Position numbers and translations under genes: made by a program
DNA from: Bradyrhizobium guangxiense
Lineage (GTDB): Bacteria; Pseudomonadota; Alphaproteobacteria; Rhizobiales; Xanthobacteraceae
DNA length: 64,000 nucleotides
Reading direction: 5' to 3'
Assembly: GCF_004114915.1 (NCBI RefSeq)
Contig: NZ_CP022220.1
Coordinates: 806,001 to 870,000, forward strand
Shown: piece by piece, positions 46,657 through 55,329 of the stretch
How the letters are laid out: each line of letters starts with the position of its first letter
How positions within the stretch are numbered: the first letter of the stretch is position 1
Notes under the pieces: generated by a model
Database searches by the model: none
Told to the model about the DNA's origin: nothing
The model's input: the letters and a program-made list of their open reading frames with translations, nothing else

Positions 46657-47797
46657 AGCCGCGCACCATCAGGTGACGAACACGAACTGCGCGGGCGAGG
46701 TCAATCTCGAAGTCCCCGAAAGTGCTCAGCACTTTCGGCAGAATGGTGCGGAGCATGGCGCGTGTCGCGGGGGCGCCGAGGCAAATATGCGGCCCCGAAC
46801 CGAAGCCGAAATGGCGAACCTTGCCCCGGTCGACATTGAAGGTCTCGGCATTTGTAATTGCGCTCTCATCGCGATTGGCGGAGCCGTAAAGCAACACCAC
46901 CCGGCTGCCTGCTGGAATGTCGGTTTCGCTGAGGGCGACCGGGCTGGAAGTGATCCGCGCGAAACACTGTGTCGAGGTATCCCAGCGCACACCCTCTTCG
47001 ATGGTAGCTTCGACCAAGCTCTGATCGGCCAGGATGCGCGATCGCTGCTCGGGGTGGCGCCAGAGCGCATGGACCAGGTTGGGTAGAAAGTGGCCGATGG
47101 AGGCATTGCCGGCCAGGAGCACGGTCATCATGTTTGCGACGATCTCGGTATCCGTGAGGGGCGCTCCATCCTGTTGAGCAGCGATCAGGACCGAGAAGAG
47201 ATCGTCCCCACGTTCGACACGCCGGCGTTCCAACTCCTCGGACAGCAGCGCAATGACCTTGGCGCGTTCTTCCTCGGAGAGCGCAGGCCCCGCGGGGCCG
47301 GAATTCCCGCGAAATAAACGCTCCGACAGCTCGGCTGCGCGCTGCGCCGAATCGGGTCCCAGCCCCAGCATCCTGCCTAGCGCGCCGAACAGCACCGGGC
47401 GGCTCACTTCGGCGACAAAGTCGCATCGGCGCCGGGTGCCAAGCGCTTCCAGGCCCTTAGCGAGAGTATCGCGGATCCAGGGCAGAACCAGCTCGATACG
47501 CGCCGGGCTCAGTCCCCGCATGATGATCCGGCGAAGCTCGTCATGCCGTGGCGGGTCGATCGAGCCGAGCGTCTTGCCCACGCGCAGCGGAGAATCGCTG
47601 AGGGCGTTCCCGGCGGAGGACGAGAGCAGGACGGGATTGTTCAGTGCATAGGCGATATCCGCATAGCGGCTCACGAACCAGAGCTTTGTGGTAGGGCAAT
47701 GATAGACCGGACATTCGGAGCGCAGGCGACGATAGGTCGGATAGGGGTCATCGAGAAACCCATTGCCGGTGAGGTCGAACTCGCTCACCTCGTTCAC
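46631..47797 (-). CDS. Cytochrome P450 (second of tandem pair)
   Basis: A 388-residue soluble bacterial P450 starting with GTG that overlaps the stop of the upstream P450 (GTGA). The haem-ligand loop is FGFGSGPHICLGAP with Cys near residue 338. The ExxR helix region and the PERF-like ETFNVDRG are visible. The I-helix reads VLLAGNASIGHF near 227-238, where most monooxygenases have AGxET: the acid is Ala and the Thr is Ser. No ferredoxin or reductase gene is nearby. May O-demethylate or hydroxylate the aromatic substrate; peroxide use or unusual proton delivery is possible given the I-helix. Confidence 0.9.
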   Translation of the reverse strand: MNEVSEFDLTGNGFLDDPYPTYRRLRSECPVYHCPTTKLWFVSRYADIAYALNNPVLLSSSAGNALSDSPLRVGKTLGSIDPPRHDELRRIIMRGLSPARIELVLPWIRDTLAKGLEALGTRRRCDFVAEVSRPVLFGALGRMLGLGPDSAQRAAELSERLFRGNSGPAGPALSEEERAKVIALLSEELERRRVERGDDLFSVLIAAQQDGAPLTDTEIVANMMTVLLAGNASIGHFLPNLVHALWRHPEQRSRILADQSLVEATIEEGVRWDTSTQCFARITSSPVALSETDIPAGSRVVLLYGSANRDESAITNAETFNVDRGKVRHFGFGSGPHICLGAPATRAMLRTILPKVLSTFGDFEIDLARAVRVRHLMVRGFRSLPLAW

Positions 47798-48954
47798 CAG
47801 CGGATCGTCAGCTTGTAAAAGCCGCGTACCATCATGTGAGCGACGCGTTCGGCGTTCGCGACGTCGAGCTCATAGTCGCCGAGCGCCGGCAGCAGAGGGG
47901 TCATGACCGTTCGCATCATGGCCCGTGCTGCGGGCGCCCCAAGGCAGATATGGGGGCCGGAGCCGAAGCCAAAATGCCGGGTCTTTGGCCGGCTGATGTC
48001 AAAGCGGTCCGGATCCGGGATAGCGCGTTCGTCGCGATTGGCGGCCGCGAAACAGACCACGAGCCGGCTGTCTGCCGGAATTGCGATTCCGTGCAGCTTG
48101 ACCTCCTTCGTGGTCTGCCGTCCGAAAGCCTGGGTTGACGTATCCCAGCGAACGCCTTCGTTCACGGCGGCATCCAGCAGGGCCGGATCGGCCTGCAACT
48201 TGCGACGCTCGTCCGGATTGGTCCAGAGCGCGTAGATCAAGTTAGAGAAATAATGCCCGATGGACGCGTTGCCCGCGAGCAGGACGGTCGACATGTTGCC
48301 CAGAATCTCGCCGTCGGAAAGTGGTGCTCCCCCCTCCTGTGCGTCGAGCAGGAACGAGAACAGATCGTCACTGCGGTCCTTGCGACGTCGCTCGAGCTGC
48401 TCGGTGAGCAGTTCAAACACCCCTTCCATCAAGCCCGGCCTCGCAGCCGGGCCCATCGGTCCCGTATCGGTATGAAAGATGTCCCGCGACAAATCCGCCG
48501 CCCGGTCCGCAGCTTCGCCGTCCAACCCGAGCATCCGCCCGAGTGCGCCATAGAGGATGGGCCTGCTGATATCTGCCATGAAGTCGCACTCACGACGGGT
48601 GCCGAACTTGTGCAGCAGTCGATCGACGTCGCGCTGAATGGCGGGCAGCATGGATTCGATGCGCGCGGGCGTGAAGCCCTTCATCACCACACGGCGAAGT
48701 TCGTCATGACGCGGCGGATCGGTCGATCCGAGCGTCCTGCCCACCCGCAAGGGTGAATCGACCAGCGCATTGCCACGCGCCGAAGAGAAGACCTCGTAGT
48801 CGTTGAGGATGCGCGCCACGTCCTCGTTTCGCGTGATGATGTAGAACCCGCTCCCTTCGTGCAGATAGACCGGATGGTCGTCGCGCAACACCTTGTAGGT
48901 GGGATAGGGGTCGTCCACGAAGTTCCGCTCCTCGGGATCGAAACGAAAGGCCAT
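47794..48954 (-). CDS. Cytochrome P450 (first of tandem pair)
   Basis: A 386-residue P450, clearly paralogous to its downstream neighbour (shared DSPLRVGRTLGSTDPPRHDE pattern near the N-terminus). The haem loop is FGFGSGPHICLGAPAARA. The I-helix again has VLLAGNASIGHYF, lacking the Glu/Asp-Thr pair. GGGAGAACCAC precedes the ATG. It is the first gene of a two-gene operon, with a CCATATGG element 38-45 bp upstream. Tandem duplication followed by divergence is likely, so the two may act on different positions or substrates, or form a heterodimer. Confidence 0.9.
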   Translation of the reverse strand: MAFRFDPEERNFVDDPYPTYKVLRDDHPVYLHEGSGFYIITRNEDVARILNDYEVFSSARGNALVDSPLRVGRTLGSTDPPRHDELRRVVMKGFTPARIESMLPAIQRDVDRLLHKFGTRRECDFMADISRPILYGALGRMLGLDGEAADRAADLSRDIFHTDTGPMGPAARPGLMEGVFELLTEQLERRRKDRSDDLFSFLLDAQEGGAPLSDGEILGNMSTVLLAGNASIGHYFSNLIYALWTNPDERRKLQADPALLDAAVNEGVRWDTSTQAFGRQTTKEVKLHGIAIPADSRLVVCFAAANRDERAIPDPDRFDISRPKTRHFGFGSGPHICLGAPAARAMMRTVMTPLLPALGDYELDVANAERVAHMMVRGFYKLTIRW

Positions 48955-48991
48955 GTGGTTCTCCCAGGAAATTATTATTACGCTAAATCTA

Positions 48992-48999
48992 CCATATGG
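48992..48999. promoter_or_regulatory. CCATATGG operator before the P450 operon
   Basis: Perfect 8-bp palindrome within CTAAATCTACCATATGGACA. The left flank AAATCT is shared with the copy at 44.63 kb. It lies 38 bp upstream of the first P450 start. Confidence 0.5.
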
Positions 49000-49023
49000 A
49001 CAGTATAATGAGCAAGCCTTCGG

Positions 49024-49752
49024 CTACGCGGCGCGACCGGGTTTGCGGATGCCGACATATTGTTCGAGGGCACCGCGATCCGCCGCAATAGCGCTGCTTT
49101 CTCCGTTGCGAACGGCAATGCCGCGCTCCAGGATGATCGCCTGCCGCGCCAGCCTGAGCGCGAAGCCTGCGTGCTGCTCGATCAGAATGACCGCCATGCT
49201 CTCGGTCTCGGTGATCGCGGTGATGCAGCGCGCGACGTCCTGCGCGACGACGGGGGCGAGGCCTTCGAGCGGCTCGTCGAGCAGCAGCAAGCGCGGGGTC
49301 GTCACCAGGGCTCGACCGATCGCCAGCATCTGCTGTTCGCCGCCCGACAGCTGATCTCCGAAATTGGTGCGACGTGCCTTCAGACTTGGAAACATCTCGA
49401 AGATGCGCTCGATTGTCCAAGGTCCGTTCGTCGCGGCAATCTGCAGGTTCTCCTCGACAGTGAGGGGGGCGAATATCTCGCGGCCTTGCGGCACCCACCC
49501 GATGCCCAGTCGGCATCGCCGGTGTGGCGCTAGGTCGGCGATCTCGTTGCCGCGAAAACGAATTCGCCCCGAGCGGGGCGTGAGATGACCCGCAAGGGCG
49601 AGCATCAGGGTTGATTTTCCGGCCCCGTTTCGGCCCAGAACCGCAAGAGAGCCGCCGGCCTCAATCGCGAAGGACAGTCCGCTGATGACGATTCCTTCAC
49701 CATAGCCCACGTTGAGCTGGTCGACCTCGAGCAGCGGCTCAGTCACGGTCAT
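49024..49752 (-). CDS. ABC transporter ATPase, LivF-type
   Basis: A 242-residue ATPase of the branched-chain amino-acid/aromatic-acid type. The ATG at 49752 (MTVTEPLLEVDQLNVGYGEG) overlaps the end of the upstream livG-type gene by 14 bases; the longer frame is a shadow. Walker A is LGRNGAGKSTLM, the signature is QLSGGEQQMLAIGRAL, and Walker B is PRLLLLDEPLEGLAP. It powers uptake together with the LivG-type ATPase. Last gene of the five-gene transporter operon. Substrate is likely an aromatic acid for the neighbouring module rather than leucine. Confidence 0.92.
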   Translation of the reverse strand: MTVTEPLLEVDQLNVGYGEGIVISGLSFAIEAGGSLAVLGRNGAGKSTLMLALAGHLTPRSGRIRFRGNEIADLAPHRRCRLGIGWVPQGREIFAPLTVEENLQIAATNGPWTIERIFEMFPSLKARRTNFGDQLSGGEQQMLAIGRALVTTPRLLLLDEPLEGLAPVVAQDVARCITAITETESMAVILIEQHAGFALRLARQAIILERGIAVRNGESSAIAADRGALEQYVGIRKPGRAA

Positions 49753-50491
49753 CTCCGAGATAAATCCGCCGCACCTCCGGGTCGGTCGCGATCTCGCCGG
49801 GCTTGCCTTGGCGAAATACCGAACCGGCGACGAGAACGGTGATCGTGTCGGCAAAACGAAAGACCAGATCCATGTCGTGCTCGATGAAGAGAACGGCGAT
49901 CTGATCGGGGAGGGATTCGATAGCCTGCATCAGCTCAAAGCTCTCGCCGGCGGGAACTCCCGCCGCCGGCTCGTCCAACAGCAGCACGCGGGGACGGCCG
50001 GCGAGGGCGAGAGCAATCTCCACAAGGCGCTGGCGACCGTAAGATAGTTCGGCAGTCCGCCGCAGGCAGTCGCGGTCAAGCCCGACCGAACGCGCCAACT
50101 CATACGCCTCGTCCGTGGTGTCGGGCTGCCGATGTAAGGCCTGAAGAGGCCTGCCAAGCCGTCCGCGGCGCCGGGCGACCGCGAGCATGATCGATTCCAG
50201 CGGCGTCAGATGCGGGAACAGGGCGTTAATCTGGAAAGTCCGCCCCAATCCGCGTGCGACACGCTGATCGGTGCTCAATCGATCGATTGGCTCGCCCTCC
50301 AGCAGAATGCTGCCGCTGCTCGGGGCCAGCACGCCGGTGAGCAGGTTGATCAGCGTGCTCTTGCCGGCGCCGTTCGGCCCGATCAGGGCATGTCGACCGC
50401 CTGCCTTTAGCACGAGGCTGACGGCATTGGTGACCTTCAAGGCGCCAAATTGCTTGCAAAGGTCGCGTGTCTGGAGCGCGGCAACCGTCAT
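49739..50491 (-). CDS. ABC transporter ATPase, LivG-type
   Basis: A 250-residue ATPase. Walker A is IGPNGAGKSTLINLLTG, the signature region reads ELSYGRQRLVEIALAL (Tyr-Gly in place of Ser-Gly, usual for LivG), and Walker B is VLLLDEPAAGVP. The ATG overlaps the corrected stop of livM by four bases (ATGA). Partner of the LivF-type ATPase in a high-affinity importer. Confidence 0.92.
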   Translation of the reverse strand: MTVAALQTRDLCKQFGALKVTNAVSLVLKAGGRHALIGPNGAGKSTLINLLTGVLAPSSGSILLEGEPIDRLSTDQRVARGLGRTFQINALFPHLTPLESIMLAVARRRGRLGRPLQALHRQPDTTDEAYELARSVGLDRDCLRRTAELSYGRQRLVEIALALAGRPRVLLLDEPAAGVPAGESFELMQAIESLPDQIAVLFIEHDMDLVFRFADTITVLVAGSVFRQGKPGEIATDPEVRRIYLGDDRD

Positions 50492-51472
50492 CTCGCTCGC
50501 CTCCAGCGCACGATCTTGCTCCGAACCAGGCTCACGACGCCGAGTAGGCCGCCTCTAGCCGTCAACACGATCGCGATCAGCACCAGGCCGAGCCAGAACA
50601 TCCAATATACAGGATTGACCGTCGACAGCAGGTCGCGCATCCAGATGAACGCGGCAGCCCCAATGAAGCCGCCGATAAGCGTGCCAATTCCGCCGACGAT
50701 CAGCATGACGAGGGCCGACACCGATCGTTCGAAGCTCAACGTTTCCAGTGCGACGATCTGTGTGGTCTGCGCCAGCAGCGCGCCTCGCCGCCGATATCGT
50801 GAAAGCGATCATCTTGCGCCGTGTGATGGAGACGCCGAGCATCGGAACGCGGGTCTGGTTCTCGCGAATGGCCTGCAGCGCGAGACCCTCCGGCGAGTGG
50901 ACATAACGCCGGGCGACAAGATAAAGCGTCAATGCGCTGCAATAGGCATACCAGAACGCGGTTCGGCCGAAGAGATCGAACTCGAACAGCCCGAGCAGCG
51001 GCCACATCTCGATTCCCTGGAGACCGCTGTCGCCGCCGGTGAGCCAAGGCAGGCGGCTTGCGCCTTCATAGAGCAGAAGCCCGATGCAAAGCGTCACCAT
51101 GAGCACTGCGGCGCCGCGGACTTTTGCAATCAGCGTGCTGAAGGCGAAGCCGAGAGCGCCGGTCACGAGCCCGGCAGCAAGAACGCCGGAGATCGGCTCG
51201 CCCCAGCCATGCGCAGCGAGCAATCCCGCCGTGTAGGCGCCGAGTCCGAAAAAGGCGGCATGTCCGAAGGACGGAATCCCGCCATAGCCGAGCAACAGAT
51301 CGAGCGACATCGCAAACAGGCCGCCGATTAGGATCTGTGTGAGAAGGACGAGCTTGCCGGGAAAGAGGACATAGCAGGCCGCTGCAGCGATCCAAAAGAC
51401 CAGCTCGACCAAGGTCCATCTGGCGCGAAAGCGCACCGCAGTTCGCGCGAGGTCGAGAGTGATGTCGCTCAT
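50488..51472 (-). pseudogene. ABC permease LivM-type, frameshifted
   Basis: From ATG 51472 the frame gives a normal LivM permease with about seven membrane segments up to RKMIAFTISAA (about 50790). It then switches to a nonsense, arginine-rich tail. The expected continuation lies in another frame: GALLAQTTQIVALETLSFER, then the last two membrane segments to TGA at 50488. A loss of about 14 bases (five codons minus one base, probably encoding LAGVA-like residues) would explain both the missing residues and the shift. As written, the importer lacks its complete second permease. Sequencing error is less likely if more than one base is missing. Confidence 0.75.
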
Positions 51473-52332
51473 TGCGGACGGCCGGCTAGGCCTTGCGGGC
51501 GCACCGTCAGGACGGAAAGCGCCGTTGCATAGATGATAAACGCGCCGATCTCCGGAAGCAGATATTTCCCGGCCACGTCAAGGACCCCGAACATGAGGCA
51601 GGCGGCAAACGTTCCGCGCAAGGAGCCGAGCCCGCCGACGCTGACCACGATCAGCAACTCCGTCAGAAATTTGATGGGGAAGTTCGGGTCGAGGCCAAGG
51701 AGCTTCACGCTGAGCGCGCCGCCTAGTCCAGCAAGCGCGGAGCCGAGAGCGAAGGCGAGGGCGTACAGTCTTGCGACGTCGATGCCGCAGGATGCCGTCA
51801 TCCGCCGGTTGAAAACGGCCGCCCTTATCCTGGCGCCAAAATTCGTATGATCGATCAGAACAAGCAGCGACAGAAGAAGTGCCGTGCCGAAGCCGATCAG
51901 AAAAAGCCGGTAGCGGCTGACCTCGACAGCGCCGATGCGGACGTTTCCGTCCAGCCATGAAGGCACCGCGATCGCCATCTGCTCTGGACCGACCAGATAG
52001 GTGGCTGCGGCAATCGACACGTAGACGACGCCGATCGTCAGCAGGACCTGTTCCAGCTCCGAGGCCTCGTACAGTCTCCGGAAAAGGCTGCGCTCGAGGA
52101 TCGCACCCACGGCGGCCGCGATGGCGGCAGCCGCTGCCACCGCCGCAAGGAACGGCCACCCGGCCTTGCCGATCAGCAATGCCGCCGTGTAGCCTCCAAC
52201 CATGGCCAGCGCCGCATGCGCCATATTGGCGAAGCCCATCAGCCCGAGCGTGATGGAGAGGCCACCAGCCATCAGAAACAGCACGAACCCATAAGCGATG
52301 CCGCCGATCAGAACGTTGACGAAGCCGACCAT
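51469..52332 (-). CDS. ABC permease LivH-type
   Basis: A 287-residue inner-membrane permease with about eight hydrophobic segments, the first being VLIGGIAYGFVLFLMAGGLS. The family motif GLGGALSVKLLG and the C-terminal SVGGLGSLRGTFAACL are present. It overlaps the livM-type start by four bases (ATGA) and follows the binding-protein gene closely. Forms the membrane channel with LivM. Confidence 0.9.
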   Translation of the reverse strand: MVGFVNVLIGGIAYGFVLFLMAGGLSITLGLMGFANMAHAALAMVGGYTAALLIGKAGWPFLAAVAAAAAIAAAVGAILERSLFRRLYEASELEQVLLTIGVVYVSIAAATYLVGPEQMAIAVPSWLDGNVRIGAVEVSRYRLFLIGFGTALLLSLLVLIDHTNFGARIRAAVFNRRMTASCGIDVARLYALAFALGSALAGLGGALSVKLLGLDPNFPIKFLTELLIVVSVGGLGSLRGTFAACLMFGVLDVAGKYLLPEIGAFIIYATALSVLTVRPQGLAGRPQ

Positions 52333-52335
52333 GAT

Positions 52336-53499
52336 CTAGCGCGCCGATCCAGGATCCTTGACGTCGGGAATGGTCGCAAACTCCAAATTGACCATCTGTC
52401 CGTCCCGATTCTCGACCCTTCGGAAGTAGATGTTCTGCACGATCTCACGGGTCGACGGGTCGATCGCAATCGGGCCGCGCGGGCTTTCGAATCTTGTTTG
52501 CTTCAGAAGCTCGATCGTGCGCTCGGGATTGAGATCGCCCTTCTGCGCATCAACGACCGTATAGATGGCACGCAGGACGTCGTAGCTGACGACCGGTATG
52601 AAACCGAGCGGCCGGCCCTGCGCGACCGCGTTGAACGCGGCTGCGAACTCTCGGTTGACCTCCGAATCATGCGTCGGGGTGTAATGGAAGGCCGTAACAA
52701 CTCCGAGAGCGGCCTCGCCCGCGGCAGGTAGTGACGATTCGTCCGTGATGTCCCCGATGCCGATGATCTTGGCCGGATCCAGCCCTGCCTCCTTGAACTG
52801 GCGGAGAAAGATCGGCGTCAATTCGCCGGCAGCCATGAACACGAAGATGCCATCCGGGTTCGCGTCCTTGATGCGCTGGATATAGGCGGAGAAGTCCGTG
52901 GCCTTGAGCGGCGCCCGCACAGATCCGGCAATCACGCCGCCGGCCGCTTTGTATTCACGGACGAACATCGCCTCCGCATCGAGGCCCGGCTCGTATTCAT
53001 GCACGAACGTATATACGGATTTCAGCTTTTGCTTGGCGGCGTAGAGCGCGAGCTGCTGCGCCATTTCGGTGGTCGTGAAGCCGAACCGAACGGCGAAGGG
53101 ATGCTTGGCGAGGATGCCCGAAGTTGCCGAGTTGACGATGAGGAGGGGCACCTTGGCGCTGGTCGATAGCGGCGCAACAGCCATTGTGTTGGGCGTGTAG
53201 TCCATTCCTGCGAGGAAATCGACATTCTCGCTGACGATCAGCTCCTGGGCCAGGCGGCGGGCCACGTCAGGTGCGGGTCCCGTCGTGTCGCGCTTGATGA
53301 TCTCGATCCTGCGACCGGCGACCGTAGTGCCGAACTTGCGGAAAAACACCTGGATCGCGGCATCGGACGCGGCGCCGGCCGCGGCGCCCGGCCCGGTATA
53401 GCTCATCAGCCAGCCGATCTTCAGCGGACGGTCGTCGGCCTTTGCCTGAATGCTGACGGCCAACATGGCCGCGGCCACGATTGCGATCCTGGCGATCAT
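52336..53499 (-). CDS. ABC substrate-binding protein (LivK-type)
   Basis: A 387-residue periplasmic binding protein with signal peptide MIARIAIVAAAMLAVSIQAK ending near ADD. The type I periplasmic-binding fold signature DRPLKIGWLMSYTGPGAAAG is followed by EIIKRDTTGPAPDVARRLAQ. Such proteins near acyl-CoA ligases and ring-cleavage genes usually capture aromatic acids. First gene of the transporter operon, divergent from the acyl-CoA synthetase, with a CCATATGG element between. Confidence 0.9.
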   Translation of the reverse strand: MIARIAIVAAAMLAVSIQAKADDRPLKIGWLMSYTGPGAAAGAASDAAIQVFFRKFGTTVAGRRIEIIKRDTTGPAPDVARRLAQELIVSENVDFLAGMDYTPNTMAVAPLSTSAKVPLLIVNSATSGILAKHPFAVRFGFTTTEMAQQLALYAAKQKLKSVYTFVHEYEPGLDAEAMFVREYKAAGGVIAGSVRAPLKATDFSAYIQRIKDANPDGIFVFMAAGELTPIFLRQFKEAGLDPAKIIGIGDITDESSLPAAGEAALGVVTAFHYTPTHDSEVNREFAAAFNAVAQGRPLGFIPVVSYDVLRAIYTVVDAQKGDLNPERTIELLKQTRFESPRGPIAIDPSTREIVQNIYFRRVENRDGQMVNLEFATIPDVKDPGSAR

Positions 53500-53562
53500 G
53501 CCGCTTATCCTCCCTTAGACTGATCATGCGGGGTCTCTCCCGGACCCTTGATACAAATTAGA

Positions 53563-53570
53563 CCATATGG
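53563..53570. promoter_or_regulatory. CCATATGG operator between importer and acyl-CoA synthetase
   Basis: Perfect palindrome in AAATTAGACCATATGGAAAA, within the 154-bp divergent spacer. It lies 64 bp upstream of the binding-protein gene and 84 bp upstream of the synthetase start, so one site could serve both. Confidence 0.5.
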
Positions 53571-53653
53571 AAAATATATGCAAGATAGCGCGAGGCCGGT
53601 GGGGCTGCCCTAGCAGGACACGGTCTGACAGAAGCGAGCACAAGGGAGGGGAG

Positions 53654-55267
53654 ATGAACGCAGATATCGGAGTTACGATCGCGAAAGCCCGCGAGCATTC
53701 GATTGGCGATCTCTTGCGCCGCTCGGCTGCCCGCGAGCCGAGCAAGCTAGCCTTGAGCTGCGGCGCGGTGCGCTGGACGTTTGCCGAACTGGACGCGATC
53801 TGCAATCGACTGGCGCGTGGCCTACCCGGCCTCGGCGTCGGGAAGGGCGACCGTCTCGCCGTGCTGTCGCGCAACTCGCATGCCTTTGCGGCGCTGCGCT
53901 TCGCGGTAGCGCGGATCGGCGCGGTGCTGGTGCCGATCAACTTCATGCTCAATCCCGACGAGATCAATTTCATCCTGAAAAGCTCCGGCGCCAGGCTGCT
54001 CGCGACCGGCCCCGATTTCGTCGAGGCCGCACGCGCCGCGAGCAGTAAGGGCTGCGCGGTGGAGAAGCTCATCTGGTTGCCGGGCGAGGATCCCGCTGCG
54101 CAGCCGGCGGGCCTCACCAGCTTCGACGATCTTCTCGATGCCGACAGCTCGTTGTTTGAGGCCTCCGTCGACAGCCGCGATCTCGCACAGATTGTTTACA
54201 CCTCGGGCACGGAATCCCTGCCCAAGGGTGCGATGCTGAGCCATGAAGCCGTGATGTGGCAGTATGTGAGCTGCATCATCGACGGCGGCATGAGCGCCGA
54301 CGATAAAGTGCTGCACGCGCTGCCGCTCTATCATTGCGCTCAGCTCGACGTCTTCCTCGGCCCGCAAGTCTATCTCGGCGCCTCCGGCGTGATCACGGGC
54401 AAGCCGACCGCAGACAACATTCTGGCGCTGATCCAGGCGCACGGGATCACCTGCTTCTTCGCGCCGCCGACGATCTGGATCGCGATGCTGCGCTCGCCAA
54501 ATTTCGACAAGAGCGATCTGTCGTCGCTGCAAAAGGGCTATTACGGCGCTTCGATCATGCCGGTGGAGGTGCTGCTCGAGCTCCAGCGCCGCCTGCCCAA
54601 CGTCAAGTTCTGGAACTTTTACGGTCAGACCGAGATCGCGCCGCTTGCGACCGTGCTGACGCCCGAGGACCAGCTCCGCAAGGCGGGCTCCGCCGGCAAA
54701 CCCGCCATCAACGTCGAGACCCGCGTCGTCAACACGGCAATGGAGGACGTTGGCGTCGGCGAGATCGGCGAAATCGTACACCGCTCGCCGCATCTGTTGT
54801 CGGGCTATTACAACGATCCCGTGAAGACCGCGGCGGCTTTCGCTGGCGGCTGGTTCCACTCCGGCGACCTCGCCACCGTCGATGCCGAGGGCTACATCAC
54901 CGTTGTCGACCGCGTGAAGGACATGATCAAGTCCGGCGGCGAGAATGTCGCCAGCCGCGAGGTCGAGGAGATGATCTACAAGATCCCGGCGATCTCCGAG
55001 GTCGCCGTCGTGGGCCTGCCCGATCCGCACTGGATCGAGGCCGTAACCGCGATTGTCGTGGTTAAGAGCGGCGAGAAGCTCGACGAGGATGCCGTCATCA
55101 CGCATTGTGCGGGATCGATGGCGCATTTCAAGGTGCCCAAGCGCGTGATCTTTGTCGACAGCCTGCCGAAGAATCCGTCCGGCAAGCTGCTCAAGCGGGA
55201 ATTGCGCCAGCGTTTCATCGGCGGCGAGACGCTCGACAAGGCGATCCAGAAAAACTTCGGGGCTTGA
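53654..55267 (+). CDS. Acyl-CoA synthetase (AMP-binding)
   Basis: A 537-residue ANL-family ligase. The ATG at 53654 follows GGGAGGGGAG; the longer frame from 53567 starts within the operator region. The phosphate loop is YTSGTESLPKGAML near residue 182, FYGQTEIAPLATVL supplies the A5 motif, WFHSGDLATVDAEGYI the A7 and VKDMIKSGGENVASREVE the hinge, and KNPSGKLLKREL the catalytic Lys. Activates a carboxylic acid (aromatic or phenylpropanoid) to its CoA ester. Together with the importer it suggests uptake and CoA-activation of a lignin-type acid. Confidence 0.9.
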   Translation: MNADIGVTIAKAREHSIGDLLRRSAAREPSKLALSCGAVRWTFAELDAICNRLARGLPGLGVGKGDRLAVLSRNSHAFAALRFAVARIGAVLVPINFMLNPDEINFILKSSGARLLATGPDFVEAARAASSKGCAVEKLIWLPGEDPAAQPAGLTSFDDLLDADSSLFEASVDSRDLAQIVYTSGTESLPKGAMLSHEAVMWQYVSCIIDGGMSADDKVLHALPLYHCAQLDVFLGPQVYLGASGVITGKPTADNILALIQAHGITCFFAPPTIWIAMLRSPNFDKSDLSSLQKGYYGASIMPVEVLLELQRRLPNVKFWNFYGQTEIAPLATVLTPEDQLRKAGSAGKPAINVETRVVNTAMEDVGVGEIGEIVHRSPHLLSGYYNDPVKTAAAFAGGWFHSGDLATVDAEGYITVVDRVKDMIKSGGENVASREVEEMIYKIPAISEVAVVGLPDPHWIEAVTAIVVVKSGEKLDEDAVITHCAGSMAHFKVPKRVIFVDSLPKNPSGKLLKRELRQRFIGGETLDKAIQKNFGA

Positions 55268-55329
55268 GGCGGCCACCCAGCCGCTCGCGGCAGGGTGGGG
55301 CCTTCGCCAGGGGTTATTGAGGTCTGTTA

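Noticed and set aside
53822..55276. A 484-codon minus-strand open frame
   Set aside because: It lies opposite the well-supported acyl-CoA synthetase; composition (Asp/Arg/His-rich, no fold motif) is that of a GC-rich antisense shadow.
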